This document shows positions 34,595 through 43,381 of a DNA stretch of 64,000 bases, piece by piece (position 1 is the first letter of the stretch; each line of letters begins with the position of its first letter). A program made the position numbers and the translations under genes. Location of the stretch: positions 1-64,000 of the forward strand of contig NZ_JBKFGH010000020.1 of the NCBI RefSeq assembly GCF_051233475.1. Reading direction: 5' to 3'. The stretch comes from Bacillus_BU sp051233475 (GTDB lineage Bacteria; Bacillota; Bacilli; Bacillales; Cytobacillaceae). The notes beneath the pieces were generated by a model. The model searched no databases and was not told where the DNA came from. It saw nothing but the letters and a program-made list of their open reading frames with translations.

Positions 34595-34677
34595 CTGAGG
34601 AATGAAAGATACTCGTAAATGGAAATAATAGAAAAATGGGATATTAATCCAACATTATTTCAAATGGAGTGTTTTTT

Positions 34678-34824
34678 ATGAAAAAAAATGAACCAACTTT
34701 TTCAAAAGATCAAAAGGATCAATTTCATCATTATTTAGAAGAAGAAATCACTCGAATTAGCGTTGAAGAGGAAGAGGAGCGAACAAAGCAGGAACTAAAG
34801 TCCGATCATCAGAGCTTGGAATAA
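34678..34824 (+). CDS. Small charged protein of 48 residues
   Basis: An open frame with GGAG upstream of the ATG. The product is very rich in Glu, Lys, Gln and Asp (starts MKKNEPTFSKDQ and contains EEITRISVEEEEERTKQEL), with a predicted single helix and no membrane segment. It stands between the dehydrogenase gene and mnmH. I do not recognise it; its composition recalls small Bacillus sporulation or stress peptides, but that is not evidence. Confidence 0.5.
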   Translation: MKKNEPTFSKDQKDQFHHYLEEEITRISVEEEEERTKQELKSDHQSLE

Positions 34825-34941
34825 AGGCAATATTTTTAACAAATCCGTAATTGACCCGAAGTTTATAATGGTTACCTCTATAATATTTAAATTTTTTGGG
34901 ATAAAATAGGGATATTGATTTTTTTGGATTATGTGGGGGTA

Positions 34942-36015
34942 ATGACCTTGATTGATATATCAATTGAAGAATTTTTTAAAAAGAAAAATGCAGTCCCGGT
35001 AGATGTTCGCTCACCTGAGGAATTTTCAGAGGGAACGATACCGGGAGCCATAAATATCCCGTTGTTTAATGATGTGCAACGGAAGGAAGTCGGGACCATT
35101 TACAAACAGGTTGGTCAAGAGCAAGCAAAGTGGCGTGCCATGGAATTGGTTTCACCTTCGCTCCCTTCTATGCTGGCAAAAATAAAAGATCTTGCAGCAG
35201 ACGGTTCAGACCCGGTTTTGTTTTGCTGGAGAGGTGGAATGCGCAGTAAATCAGTGGCAACCTTTCTTGAATTTTCGGGATATCCTGTTTATCGGATAGA
35301 AGGAGGATATAAGGCATATCGCCAAAATATTTTAGAGAAACTCCCTTCGATGGTTCCCGATAAAATGGTGGTATTGCACGGAATGACGGGAGTAGGAAAG
35401 ACGGAAATTTTAGCTCAGTTATCCGAAAAGGGATATCCTGTTCTGGACTTAGAGGGGCTTGCAGCGCATAAGGGCTCGATTTTCGGTTCAATCAATCCGT
35501 CACACTTTGATGGGAATAATCAAAAAACATTTGATGGATTACTATATTCAAGATTGTCTGAGCTAAACAATGCTTCTTATCTTATCGTTGAAGCAGAAAG
35601 TAAAAGAATTGGGAAGGTAACCCAGCCCCCAGAATTGCTTGACAAAAAATATGCCGGTTTACATTTTTATCTTTATTCTTCTATACCAAACCGAGTTGAA
35701 CGAATCTATCGTGAATATGTTGAACCGTTTTATAGAGAGGATTGGTTTCACCCTCAAGTGAAGGAAAAATTATCGGTAATCATTAAACGCGTAAAGAATA
35801 TAACAGTTAAAGAAGCACTTGAAACAGAACTGGAGAATCAACATTATCGACCTTTCATCTCCTTGCTTCTTGAACATTACTACGATCCCCGCTATCAGCA
35901 TAAGCTTGACGAGTATGGCGGAGAATTTATAAAAATTGATGCAGATCATCAAGACGAAGCAGTTTATGAAATTGCTGAAAAAATAGAAGCTGAATTTTCA
36001 AAGCAGCCGTCATAA
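34942..36015 (+). CDS. mnmH: tRNA 2-selenouridine synthase MnmH
   Basis: A 357-residue enzyme (formerly SelU or YbbB) that replaces sulfur with selenium in 2-thiouridine of tRNA wobble bases, through a geranyl intermediate. The N-terminal rhodanese domain has the active Cys in VLFCWRGGMRSKSV (about residues 89-102). The C-terminal P-loop domain has HGMTGVGKTEIL (about 132-143). Start: GGGGG sits two bases before ATG 34942 and eight bases before TTG 34948; the latter may be used. It is a single gene, with a terminator after it. Confidence 0.93.
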   Translation: MTLIDISIEEFFKKKNAVPVDVRSPEEFSEGTIPGAINIPLFNDVQRKEVGTIYKQVGQEQAKWRAMELVSPSLPSMLAKIKDLAADGSDPVLFCWRGGMRSKSVATFLEFSGYPVYRIEGGYKAYRQNILEKLPSMVPDKMVVLHGMTGVGKTEILAQLSEKGYPVLDLEGLAAHKGSIFGSINPSHFDGNNQKTFDGLLYSRLSELNNASYLIVEAESKRIGKVTQPPELLDKKYAGLHFYLYSSIPNRVERIYREYVEPFYREDWFHPQVKEKLSVIIKRVKNITVKEALETELENQHYRPFISLLLEHYYDPRYQHKLDEYGGEFIKIDADHQDEAVYEIAEKIEAEFSKQPS

Positions 36016-36024
36016 TTTTTAGCG

Positions 36025-36062
36025 CAAAAACCTATGAAGCCAACGGGCCCATAGGTTTTTGT
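36025..36062 (+). terminator. mnmH: Terminator of mnmH
   Basis: AAAAACCTATG / CATAGGTTTTT, with a 13-base loop, lies between mnmH and the convergent DUF3231 gene. It can act in both directions. Confidence 0.7.
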
Positions 36063-36072
36063 GTGAGAAGCT

Positions 36073-36582
36073 TTATTCTTTTTCTGCAGTGTTTAAGTGA
36101 AGGGGAGGAGGAATCAACCAGCCCTTTTCTTTGTTTAAGCGCAAAAATTTGCCGCCTAACTGCATTTTTGCAGTATGAAATAGACCAAACATCATCGGAA
36201 TATCCTCGCGAATGGCCTGTCCAATAATTTGACTGCAGGCAATTAAGCCTTGGGCGATATCTTTTGAAATAGAAGCGGCAATTTCAGGGTCATTAAATCT
36301 TGCACCCACCGGAATAGCTTCCAAATCAGCCACAGGGCGTTCAGGAGGAGAAGGCGGAAGTCCCACCCCATTTATTTTTAGCAATTCTTCTGTCTGATGA
36401 ATTTCTTGTTTCAGCCCCTCCATAGCTTCTTCAATTAACCTTTTTAGGTCCTTATCACCTGTATGATTTGAATAGGTTTGATAGCCAGCAAGCATTCCTT
36501 TAGCAGCTAATAAATACCCCCATACGCCAAATACCTCACCATAGTGAAGCGGTTCATCCTGCGGATTCCCACTTAAAATACC
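36073..36582 (-). CDS. DUF3231 family protein
   Basis: A 169-residue helical protein of the DUF3231 type, found in spore-formers and related to CotF-like coat proteins. It opens with MGILSGNPQDEPLHYGEVFG (residues 1-20), followed by paired helices with a central loop GVGLPPSPPERP (about residues 83-94), which is a hallmark of the family. ATG 36582 is preferred, because AGGGGTG lies upstream, over the ATG at 36615. Function is unknown; spore association is family-level inference. Confidence 0.78.
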   Translation of the reverse strand, partial: GILSGNPQDEPLHYGEVFGVWGYLLAAKGMLAGYQTYSNHTGDKDLKRLIEEAMEGLKQEIHQTEELLKINGVGLPPSPPERPVADLEAIPVGARFNDPEIAASISKDIAQGLIACSQIIGQAIREDIPMMFGLFHTAKMQLGGKFLRLNKEKGWLIPPPLHLNTAEKE

Positions 36583-36701
36583 CATAACGACACCCCTAAA
36601 GTTTAGTTTAGTCAATTTACTACTCCTTTGTGGATCTTCAAATCCTTTTTTACTTTTTGAAAAACCGATAAAAAATATTCTTATAATTAAATCGTGTTAC
36701 A

Positions 36702-36872
36702 CTATTTTTTTCTACTTCTTCCAGTTGCACCAATTGCTTTATCCGTATTTTCTTGACTGTTATAGTCTGAAGAATTAAAGCCACCTTTATTATCAACCTT
36801 TTCATTGCTTATATAAGCGGATTGATGTTTTTTCTGGATTTCATTAAATTTATTAAAGTTTTCATTTACCAT
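36702..36872 (-). CDS. Small Asn/Ser-rich protein of 56 residues
   Basis: A complete frame with AAGGAGTG eight bases before the ATG. The product begins MVNENFNKFNEIQKKHQSAY, has a central GGFNSSDYNSQENTDKAIGA stretch and a basic GRSRKK end. It is hydrophilic, has no Cys and no membrane segment. The composition resembles small acid-soluble or spore-core peptides, but I cannot assign a family. It is divergent from repeat R4 and yteA. Confidence 0.55.
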   Translation of the reverse strand: MVNENFNKFNEIQKKHQSAYISNEKVDNKGGFNSSDYNSQENTDKAIGATGRSRKK

Positions 36873-36991
36873 GAATTTCACTCCTTAAAAAATGTACTCC
36901 TACATTATCATCAGATTTGAATGATGTTTTTATTCAGAACGATAAACAATCATGAAGAATGAAAGAGGAGTACTTTGGAAAACTAAGCTTA

Positions 36992-37172
36992 TAAAAAGGC
37001 TGTGTTAAAGAACAATGTTGATCTTGAGCATTCTGTTGAATGGAGCGGAAGGTGCGAGACTCCTGCGGGAGAAGGTGTCACGGGAGACCCCACAGGCGCT
37101 TTGCGCCGAGGAGGCTCCCGGACTCCCCCTAAGGTTCGGGAGCACCTGGAGCGGAAATCAACAGCCCAATTT
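36992..37172 (+). repeat. Dispersed palindromic repeat, copy R4
   Basis: Same element as R1, R2 and R5. It starts AAAAGGCTGTGTTAAAG and ends ATCAACAGCCCAATTTAAA. Arms GTTGA(A)T / ATCAAC and AGGTGC / GCACCT are present. It lies 70 bases upstream of yteA. It happens to be open in the yteA frame, which makes the frame look 81 codons longer than the real gene. Confidence 0.85.
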
Positions 37173-37244
37173 AAAAAGCGAATGATAAGAAAGATGACTC
37201 AAAGCATTATTTTTCCCATTTACGTTTTTGAAAGGAGTTCGAAT

Positions 37245-38000
37245 ATGCTTACATCACAGCAATTATCCAATTTCCAAACGCAATTAAATAATGAGAAAAA
37301 GGAATTATTGGAAAGGTTTGATCAAAACGACCATTTTGGGTTACAAAGAGGTCACTACCATGAGGCGATGGGAGAGTTATCGAGCTACGATAATCATCCA
37401 GCTGATGAAGGAACGGACCTTTATGAAAGAGAAAAGGACATTGCGTTAAATGAGCATGAAGAGCTCCATTTAAAAAATATAGATAAAGCACTACAAGCAA
37501 TTGAACAAGGAACCTATGGGAAGTGCGAGGTGTGTGGGACTGAAATACCACTTGAACGACTTGAAGTACTTCCTACTACTACTTATTGTGTAAAACATAC
37601 TCCTGATGAGGATATTTCTTATAAACGTCCACTTGAGGAAGGTGTATTGCTTCCGCCGTTTGGAAAATTTGATTTAGATGAAGAAGATGAATCTGTTGTC
37701 TATGATGCCGAGGATTCATGGCAAGAAGTAGCAGAGTGGGGCACTTCTGAAACCCCTTCAGACTTTGCGTTTCCAAATGACCGCTATGAAAACAGTTATA
37801 ATGAGGCCGATGAAAACATCGGGTATGTAGAGGATTTTGAGAATTTCGTTGGAAATGATATGTATGGAAAAAATGTAACGGTTTATCCAAACGAACAGCA
37901 TGATCATTATGAAGAAGCTCTCGATGAGGAAGGAATTATGACAGCCTTTGGAGATTTACCTCCCGTTGAACATGACCCTTACACAGAGGATGAAAAATAA
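37245..38000 (+). CDS. yteA: YteA family protein, DksA/TraR-type zinc finger
   Basis: A 251-residue protein of the Bacillus YteA type. The N-terminal part (about 1-80) is a coiled helix pair with SYDNHPADEGTDLYEREKD (about residues 47-65), as in DksA/TraR proteins. A zinc finger of the CEVC...YCVKH kind lies near 93-117, with three Cys and a His/Cys ligand. The C-terminal half is acidic and Tyr-rich. The start is ATG 37245, with AAAGGAG seven bases upstream; codons before it are repeat R4. Homologues belong to the mother-cell sporulation regulon; DNA binding is not shown. Confidence 0.87.
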   Translation: MLTSQQLSNFQTQLNNEKKELLERFDQNDHFGLQRGHYHEAMGELSSYDNHPADEGTDLYEREKDIALNEHEELHLKNIDKALQAIEQGTYGKCEVCGTEIPLERLEVLPTTTYCVKHTPDEDISYKRPLEEGVLLPPFGKFDLDEEDESVVYDAEDSWQEVAEWGTSETPSDFAFPNDRYENSYNEADENIGYVEDFENFVGNDMYGKNVTVYPNEQHDHYEEALDEEGIMTAFGDLPPVEHDPYTEDEK

Positions 38001-38001
38001 A

Positions 38002-38036
38002 GAAAACTCGCCAGGGGGCGAGTTTTCTTTATTTCT
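38002..38036. terminator. Bidirectional terminator
   Basis: The perfect stem GAAAACTCGCC / GGCGAGTTTTC, followed by TTTATTTC, lies between yteA and the convergent metH. Confidence 0.85.
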
Positions 38037-38080
38037 TATATCCTTCGCGAGGAATTAAAATGTCCTAATAAACAAGTTGG

Positions 38081-41000
38081 TTAGTCATTTTTTAATACGG
38101 TAAAATATCTTGCATCTGGATGAGCAAATACCATACCTGAAACGGATGCTTCAGGTTCCATCATAAAGCCTTCAGTTAAACGTACCCCAATTTCTTCAGG
38201 CTGCAAAAGCGAGAAGAGCTTTGTTTGGTCCTCTAGCTCAGGACATGCCGGGTATCCAAAAGAGTAACGCTGACCTTGGTATTTGGCTGAAAAGCGATCC
38301 TTCATTGTAAACTCAACAGGATCCGGGAATCCCCAACGATCGCGCATCTGTCTGTGGATAAGTTCTGCGAGTCCTTCTGCACTTTCTAAAGCTAAAGCCT
38401 GAAGGGCGTGGCATTCCAAGAATCTTCCTTCTGCCTTTAATTGCTCGGCAACTTCACGAATTCCAGGACCAGCTGTAACAGTAAAGAATCCAACATAATC
38501 CATTTGGCCGCTCTCAACGGACCTAATATAATCACTCAAGCAAAGATGTGGTTCTGTGCTTTGGCGAGGGAAATCAAACTCTTGCAGCACTTTTTGCTGA
38601 TCTTGCGGATCATAGATAAAGATCTTGTTCCCTGAACTTTGTGCAGGAAAGAAGTGATAGACAGCAGCTGGCTGAATCCAGTTATTCTTTTTTGCATCCT
38701 CGATCAATTGAGTAACCATTTCATTAATTTTGACGGCTTTTTCATCGCCTGATGCAAGCAGCTTTTCGATATTACCCTTAACACCTAAATGATGTCCTAA
38801 AAGCATCTGTTTATTAATATAGGGTTCAATATGGGCTAAGGTATAGCTTTTGACAACATGACGGTCAGTATCCTTTGGCAAATATACCGGAACGTCTGTC
38901 CGAACATTAGATCCTACTCTAACTGCAGTTGCAACACTGCTCGTCTTTACAACCTCAGCTTGTTGATCTAACAATGATCTCTTTGTTTCTTTTTCTAGAA
39001 CTAATTTCTCAAGATCAGCAGGATTTTGCAGCTGATTGGCTAAGTCTAATCCATTCATAGCATCTTTGGCATACAAAACAATCCCGTCATATTCCTTTGA
39101 AATCTTTGTATCGGTGAATTTTCGAGATAAAGCAGCTCCACCAACTAAAATAGGAACATTAATTCCTGATTGCTTCATATCATGGGCGGTAATCACCATT
39201 TGTTGAGCTGATTTAACTAATAGTCCTGACAAGCCTACGATATCTGGTTCTTCCTTCTTAATCGCAGCAACAAGGTCAGCAGGGGTTACTTTAATTCCCA
39301 GATCAATTACATCGTAGCCATTGTTGCTTAAAATAATGTCGACAAGATTTTTACCAATGTCGTGAACATCACCTTTAACAGTAGCTAATATAATTTTCCC
39401 TTTCGAAGCGGTTGAACTGTCTTTTTCCATATGTGGTTCAAGGAACGCAACAGCCGCCTTCATAACTTCCGCACTTTGCAGGACCTCGGCAACAATTAAT
39501 TGATTATCATTAAAGAGCCGCCCAACTTCCTTCATCCCAACCATTAACGGGCCGTTGATAATGTCAAGCGGGGCAGGGTACTTTGATAATGCTTCGTCTA
39601 AGTCTGGAATTAACCCTTCTTTTGTTCCCTCTACGATATAGTAGCTTAATCGTTCCTCTAATGTCATATTTGGTACGGTCTGTTTTGCTTCCTTCTTTTT
39701 GTCACGATAAAAATCGGTAAAGGTTGCGAGCGTTTCATCGGTTGTTTCAAATAAAAGCTTTTCAGCTAGTGCAACCTCCTCTTTAGAAATCGAGGCAAAT
39801 CTTTCAAGCTTTTCTGTGTTTACAATCGCATAATCCAAGCCTGCCTGAGTACAGTGGTATAAGAAAACAGAGTTTAAAATTTCTCTGCCTACCCCAGGTA
39901 AACCGAAGGAAACATTACTGATACCAAGAACCGTTTGTGTTTTTGGGAATGCTTCTTTTATCATTCGAATCCCATCAACCGTTGCTTTCGCTGAGCCAAT
40001 GTATTGTTCATCACCCGTTCCAACAGGGAAGACTAACGGGTCAAAAATAATATCCTGGGGCTGAATTTTATATTTGTTGACGAGTAAGTCATAAGAACGT
40101 TTGGCAATTTCCAGCTTACGCTCTGCCGTAACGCCCATGCCCTTTTCATCAATCGTTCCAACGACCACGGCAGCTCCGTAGCGGTGGATTAATGGTGTAA
40201 TCGCCGCAAAGCGTTCTTCACCGTCTTCAAGGTTAATTGAGTTAATAATCGCTTTTCCTTGCGAATAGGTGAGGGCTTTTTCGATAACTGCTTCATCAGT
40301 GGAATCAATAACAAGAGGTACCTTGACTTTTTTGACCACTTCTTTAATAAAGCCCTCCATATCCTGTAATTCATCGCGGTCTGGATCGGCAAGACATAGG
40401 TCAATGACATGGGCACCGCCTTTGACTTGAGCTCTGGCAATTTCAGCAGCTTCCTCAAATTTTCCTTCGCCAATCAAACGCTTGAACTTGCGGGAACCAA
40501 TGACATTTGTGCGTTCACCGACCATGATTGGACGTAGGGTAGGATCATCATAAATAAATGGCTCAATCCCGGAAACCATATGAGTTGAATTTTCTTCTGG
40601 AGTGTGGGGTTGATAATTTTTCATAACGTCAGAAATAGCCTTAATATGTGCCGGGGTTGTCCCACAGCAGCCTCCGACAATGTTTAACCAACCTTCCTTT
40701 GCAAAATCGGACAGCTTTTTAGCTAATATATCAGGTGTTTCATGATAATGACCTTCCTCATCCGGTAAACCGGCATTAGGATAGCAAATGACAGAGGTAG
40801 AAGCGAGATTGGCCAATGAGCGAATATGGTCCTGCATAAATTCAGGACCGGTTGCACAATTCAATCCAACCGCGACAGGGTTCATGTGCTGAACCGAGAT
40901 GTAGAAAGCATCGATCGATTGACCGGCAAGGGTAGTACCCATTGGTTCGATTGTTCCGGATATAATTAAAGGCAATTTTTTTCCTGTTTTTTCGAAGGCG

Positions 41001-41536
41001 CGTTCAATTCCAGTAAAGCCAGCTTTAACATTCAGTAGGTCTTGGCTTGTTTCCAGCAAAAGCAAATCAACATCACCGTCAATTAAGCCAATTGCTTGTT
41101 CCTCATAAGTGTCAGCCAAGGCGGCAAAAGTAGTTCCACCTGTAACACTTAATGTTTTTGTGGTTGGCCCCATTGACCCAGCGACAAAGCGAGGGTGATC
41201 GGGAGTCGATACAAGATCAGCGGCCTTTCTAGCAATCAGCGCTGCTTTTTTATTTATTTCATAGGCTTTATGCCCAAGCTGGTACTCATCAAGGACAATG
41301 CTTGTAGCCCCAAAGGTATTGGTTTCAATAATGTCAGCTCCTGCAATCAGGTACTCTAAGTGAATAGCTTCGATGACATCAGGACGGGTAAGGTTTAAAT
41401 TTTCATTGCAACCATCGAATTGCTCGCCACCAAAATCATCAGCCGTCAAATTAGCCTGTTGCAGCATCGTCCCCATTGCACCGTCCATTATTAGGATCCT
41501 TTTATTTAATTGATCAGTGAATGATGCTTTGGACAT
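38081..41536 (-). CDS. metH: Methionine synthase, cobalamin-dependent
   Basis: A 1151-residue four-module enzyme moving a methyl group from methyltetrahydrofolate to homocysteine through cobalamin. Modules in order are the homocysteine domain with zinc ligands in NIVGGCCGTTP (about residues 283-293), the pterin-binding domain from about 340 (VGERTNVIGSRKFKRL), the B12 domain with DVHDIGKNLV (about 726-735, His ligand) and the GLSGLLVKSAQQM loop, and the reactivation domain from about 890 to the end, where it would bind S-adenosylmethionine. Full length. It is the last gene of the SAM-riboswitch operon and overlaps yitJ by 23 bases. B. subtilis lacks it and uses MetE. Confidence 0.97.
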   Translation of the reverse strand: MSKASFTDQLNKRILIMDGAMGTMLQQANLTADDFGGEQFDGCNENLNLTRPDVIEAIHLEYLIAGADIIETNTFGATSIVLDEYQLGHKAYEINKKAALIARKAADLVSTPDHPRFVAGSMGPTTKTLSVTGGTTFAALADTYEEQAIGLIDGDVDLLLLETSQDLLNVKAGFTGIERAFEKTGKKLPLIISGTIEPMGTTLAGQSIDAFYISVQHMNPVAVGLNCATGPEFMQDHIRSLANLASTSVICYPNAGLPDEEGHYHETPDILAKKLSDFAKEGWLNIVGGCCGTTPAHIKAISDVMKNYQPHTPEENSTHMVSGIEPFIYDDPTLRPIMVGERTNVIGSRKFKRLIGEGKFEEAAEIARAQVKGGAHVIDLCLADPDRDELQDMEGFIKEVVKKVKVPLVIDSTDEAVIEKALTYSQGKAIINSINLEDGEERFAAITPLIHRYGAAVVVGTIDEKGMGVTAERKLEIAKRSYDLLVNKYKIQPQDIIFDPLVFPVGTGDEQYIGSAKATVDGIRMIKEAFPKTQTVLGISNVSFGLPGVGREILNSVFLYHCTQAGLDYAIVNTEKLERFASISKEEVALAEKLLFETTDETLATFTDFYRDKKKEAKQTVPNMTLEERLSYYIVEGTKEGLIPDLDEALSKYPAPLDIINGPLMVGMKEVGRLFNDNQLIVAEVLQSAEVMKAAVAFLEPHMEKDSSTASKGKIILATVKGDVHDIGKNLVDIILSNNGYDVIDLGIKVTPADLVAAIKKEEPDIVGLSGLLVKSAQQMVITAHDMKQSGINVPILVGGAALSRKFTDTKISKEYDGIVLYAKDAMNGLDLANQLQNPADLEKLVLEKETKRSLLDQQAEVVKTSSVATAVRVGSNVRTDVPVYLPKDTDRHVVKSYTLAHIEPYINKQMLLGHHLGVKGNIEKLLASGDEKAVKINEMVTQLIEDAKKNNWIQPAAVYHFFPAQSSGNKIFIYDPQDQQKVLQEFDFPRQSTEPHLCLSDYIRSVESGQMDYVGFFTVTAGPGIREVAEQLKAEGRFLECHALQALALESAEGLAELIHRQMRDRWGFPDPVEFTMKDRFSAKYQGQRYSFGYPACPELEDQTKLFSLLQPEEIGVRLTEGFMMEPEASVSGMVFAHPDARYFTVLKND

Positions 41537-43379
41537 TGTTCTTCCCCCTTGAATTTAAAGCGATCCTCTTGTTCGTATAGTCTGCCAACTCGACGGTGAG
41601 TTCGTAGCGAAGAAATGGAGTAATCAAATAGATTCCATTAAACAGCTCTAAAGCTGCATCTATTAAAGATTTGGTGATGACTAAACCTTCCTGAGTTGCT
41701 CTCTCAGGATCATCCTTAAATTTTGTCATTTGTGCACGGATGGAGTCGGAAATCTTTATTCCCGGTACTTCATTGTGTAAAAATTCCATGTTTCTGTAGC
41801 TAGTTAATGGCATTAAACCAATATAGATTGGCGCAGTTATATGCTTGGTTGCCTCGTAAACCTCATACAGCTTTTCTTCTGAAAAAACCGGTTGAGTAAT
41901 AAAGTAATCTGCTCCATGGGCAATTTTCTTTTCCATTCTGATAACAGCTTTTTCTAAAGAACGAACATTAGGATTAAATGCGGAAGCTACTGAAAAGGTT
42001 GATTTTTGACCAAGTTCCTTTCCAGAAACTGAAAGACCGTCATTTAATTTTTTAACCATTGATATTAATTCAAATGATGAAACATCATATACGGAAGAAG
42101 CACCCGGAAAATCACCGACACGGGCTGGATCGCCAGTGATGACAAGAACATCATGTAAACCAAGCGTGTGCAAGCCCATTAAATGTGATTGTAACCCAAT
42201 AATATTTCGATCACGACAAGTAATATGGATTAATGGTCTTAGTCCGATCTGTGTTTTGACTAGATGTCCTATCGCTGAGTTGGATATGCGTGGTGAGGCA
42301 AGTGAATTGTCGGCAAGCGTGATCGCATCAATTCCAACTTCCTTTAACGCTTTTGCACCCTCAAAGAAACGAGTCGTATCCAATTTTCTTGGCGGGTCTA
42401 GTTCGACAAGAATCGAAGGACGCTCCTTCACAATTTCATGCAAGGGTGGGATATCCCGTTTTGCGGGCTTAGGTTCAATGACAATTTTTTCTTGTTTAGG
42501 CTTGTTTGTTTTTTCAGTAATAGGTGGAACATTGCGAAGCTCTTCAGCAAATGCGCGAATATGGTCCGGCGTCGTTCCGCAGCAGCCACCTAATAATCGA
42601 ACCCCCTGGTCCCTAAATGCATGAGCCGACTTGCGAAAATATTCCGCATCCCCTTCATAATGAAATACTCCGTCTGTATAAGCCGGTAAACTTGCATTTG
42701 GGTAGGCTGATAAATAAGAATGTTTTGGAAGAGGGACATCCTCTAAAGCTTTTAACATATGGTGTGGGCCAAGGCGACAATTTAAGCCGACGACATCTGC
42801 CCCTAAATTTTCTAGCCTGTGAAGTGCGTCTGCAATCGGAGTATGATCCTGCATGAATCCAACCTCTTGCATAGAAAGTTGGGCCACAATCGGCAGTTCC
42901 GTTTCTCTTCTGGCAATTGAGAGTACGGATTCCATTTCCTCAAGATCATAATACGTTTCAAGCAAGATTCCATCAACACCCTCAACAAGTAAGGCGTATA
43001 ACTGTTCATGGAAACTTGTTCTAATATCGTCCAGCTGGATGCTGTTAGGCTTTATTCCGCGATTTCCACCAATTGTTCCAAGGACATATGTTTTTCCGTT
43101 TGCTGCTTTTTTGGCAATCTGTACAGCCGAACTGTTTATTGCTTTAACGGAATCTTCCAGACCATATCGAGCTAGTTTCAAGTAATTAGCTGCGTACGTA
43201 TTCGTTTGGATAATATCGGCACCAGCGTTGATATAGGCCGTATGAATCGACAGAATTTGCTCTGGGCGGGACAGGTTCAACTCTTCTAAACAGCTGTCCT
43301 TTCCATATGAATAGAGAAGGGTGCCCATTGCACCGTCCCCAATAAGAATTTGTTTTTCTAGTTTAGTAAGGAAACTCAT
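41514..43379 (-). CDS. yitJ: Homocysteine S-methyltransferase / methylenetetrahydrofolate reductase
   Basis: A 621-residue two-domain protein like B. subtilis YitJ. The N-terminal homocysteine methyltransferase domain (about 1-285) has zinc cysteines at NCRLGP and LLGGCCGTTP. The C-terminal domain (about 320-615) is a MetF-type reductase with the TIM barrel phrases VELDPPR, TCRDRN and ITGDPARVGDFPGA. It makes the methyltetrahydrofolate used by MetH, encoded directly after it. Same operon, with two bases to metC upstream. Confidence 0.95.
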   Translation of the reverse strand: MSFLTKLEKQILIGDGAMGTLLYSYGKDSCLEELNLSRPEQILSIHTAYINAGADIIQTNTYAANYLKLARYGLEDSVKAINSSAVQIAKKAANGKTYVLGTIGGNRGIKPNSIQLDDIRTSFHEQLYALLVEGVDGILLETYYDLEEMESVLSIARRETELPIVAQLSMQEVGFMQDHTPIADALHRLENLGADVVGLNCRLGPHHMLKALEDVPLPKHSYLSAYPNASLPAYTDGVFHYEGDAEYFRKSAHAFRDQGVRLLGGCCGTTPDHIRAFAEELRNVPPITEKTNKPKQEKIVIEPKPAKRDIPPLHEIVKERPSILVELDPPRKLDTTRFFEGAKALKEVGIDAITLADNSLASPRISNSAIGHLVKTQIGLRPLIHITCRDRNIIGLQSHLMGLHTLGLHDVLVITGDPARVGDFPGASSVYDVSSFELISMVKKLNDGLSVSGKELGQKSTFSVASAFNPNVRSLEKAVIRMEKKIAHGADYFITQPVFSEEKLYEVYEATKHITAPIYIGLMPLTSYRNMEFLHNEVPGIKISDSIRAQMTKFKDDPERATQEGLVITKSLIDAALELFNGIYLITPFLRYELTVELADYTNKRIALNSRGKNNVQSIIH

Positions 43380-43381
43380 TT

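Noticed and set aside
37002..37244. N-terminal extension of YteA
   Set aside because: These codons are repeat R4; AAAGGAG and the family's usual N-terminus place the start at 37245.
42136..42624. 162-residue plus-strand protein
   Set aside because: Antisense shadow of yitJ without ribosome site or recognisable domain.
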